64,000 nt of DNA from Taishania sp037189645 (GTDB lineage: Bacteria; Bacteroidota; Bacteroidia; Flavobacteriales_D; Crocinitomicaceae), in NCBI GenBank assembly GCA_037189645.1, contig JBBCIY010000005.1, forward strand, positions 496,001 to 560,000, read 5' to 3'. The notes below the pieces were generated by a model that saw only the letters and a program-made list of their open reading frames with translations, was not told the DNA's origin and did no database searches. This document shows positions 63,464 to 64,000 of this stretch, in pieces. Each line of letters opens with the position of its first letter. The stretch's first letter is position 1. Position numbers and translations under genes: made by a program.

Positions 63464-64000
63464 TTATTTTATAAATACTTCAACGTTCATCCCCGTGCGC
63501 AACGCGGCAAGCGCTTCTTTTGGATTATTGCCTGTAAATTCTATCCGGATCGGAATGCGTTGCTGAACTTTTACAAAGTTACCTGTGGAGTTATCTACGG
63601 GTACAGCTGCATAGCGTGCTCCGGTGGCACCTGAAACCGCTTTGATCTCTCCTTCGTATTCCTTCCCGTTCAAGGCATCTACCTTAATGGTTACTTTTTT
63701 GCCGACCTGAACTTCGTGCATCTGTTTTTCCCTGAAATTTGCCGAAACCCATTTCGTCCGGGAATCTACGATCGTTGCCACCTGCTGGCCGGGCATGGTC
63801 AGCAGCTGCCCTTCGTTCACGGTTCTTCGTCCCATGACACCATCATGAGGAGCAATGATATAGCAATAGCTCAAATTCAGCCGTGCCATTTTCAGCGCGT
63901 TCTCGGCACGCTGTATTTCGGCTTCGTTCATTGCCAGGCGTGACTTTACTTCCTCTACGGTAAGAGCAGAGGTTCCTTTGGTATTTACCAGCGCCTGGTA
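63464..64000 (-). CDS. HlyD/EmrA-type membrane fusion protein, C-terminal part
   Basis: The frame has no stop up to the right edge, so the N-terminus is outside the window. Visible are the end of a coiled-coil hairpin (VEEVKSRLAMNEAEIQRAEN), the lipoyl half-motif NLSYCYIIAPHDGVMGRRTVNEGQL and the beta-barrel domain (VSANFREKQMHEVQVGKKVTIKVDAL), as in EmrA. It links an inner-membrane MFS pump with an outer-membrane channel. It is upstream of, and probably co-transcribed with, the MFS gene. Confidence 0.9.
   Translation of the reverse strand, partial: YQALVNTKGTSALTVEEVKSRLAMNEAEIQRAENALKMARLNLSYCYIIAPHDGVMGRRTVNEGQLLTMPGQQVATIVDSRTKWVSANFREKQMHEVQVGKKVTIKVDALNGKEYEGEIKAVSGATGARYAAVPVDNSTGNFVKVQQRIPIRIEFTGNNPKEALAALRTGMNVEVFIK

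Overview
The window is ordinary chromosomal DNA of a Bacteroidota bacterium, most likely of order Flavobacteriales (Crocinitomicaceae/Fluviicola-like; this placement is inference). Supporting evidence: five secreted proteins end in type IX secretion (T9SS) sorting domains (459 aa at 11089, 791 aa at 12620, 313 aa at 16383, 752 aa at 29361, 893 aa at 51316); SecD and SecF are fused; several upstream regions carry the Bacteroidota promoter pattern TTG or TTTG, about 18 nt, then TAnnTTTG; lipoproteins are abundant; Shine-Dalgarno sequences are weak. I see no rRNA or tRNA gene, insertion sequence, prophage, integrase or CRISPR array.

Layout. 1-6.6 kb (minus): a gene start cut by the window edge, an S9 peptidase, a small NAD(P)-binding protein, a DUF423 membrane protein, a polysaccharide deacetylase and wecB. 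6.6-11.1 kb (plus): an alkaline-phosphatase-superfamily protein, two lipoproteins and a sugar MFS permease. 11-17.3 kb: two minus-strand T9SS proteins (one an M14 carboxypeptidase), then mnmA and another T9SS protein. 17.5-20.7 kb (minus): the translation operon thrS-infC-rpmI-rplT. 21-23 kb (plus): a rhomboid protease and an ExbB/ExbD pair. 23.1-28.3 kb (minus): recG and secDF. 28.5-36.4 kb (plus): a PASTA protein, a T9SS protein, rluD, a lipoprotein and priA. 36.4-40.2 kb (minus): the primary sigma factor, then a module of an unknown protein, a seven-helix membrane protein, a histidine kinase and a LuxR-type regulator.

40.4-43.9 kb (minus) is the least ordinary part. Three adjacent genes appear to be diverged DUF2589-family paralogues. 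They are followed by a double-CPxC zinc-ribbon protein, a GH108-like muramidase without signal peptide, and a 123-residue protein with caspase/CHAT-like His and Cys motifs. A strong hairpin terminator closes the unit, and a symmetric operator-like site lies in the divergent region upstream of it. This is my best candidate for an undescribed system; its function is unknown.

44.3-48.6 kb holds a radical SAM/SPASM protein, a lipoprotein, a DUF3817 protein, a CPA1 antiporter and a TIGR01777 epimerase. 48.7-54 kb (plus) is a four-gene envelope operon: a lipoprotein, a SdiA-regulated-type propeller, an OprO/P-type porin and a large T9SS protein. The first and last products share a homologous domain. 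54.1-64 kb holds a small heme-type membrane protein with a cytochrome c, hflX, menG/ubiE, cardiolipin synthase, an HxlR regulator divergent from a DoxX/FrnE pair, an ATP-grasp ligase, and an EmrB/EmrA-type efflux pair cut by the right edge.
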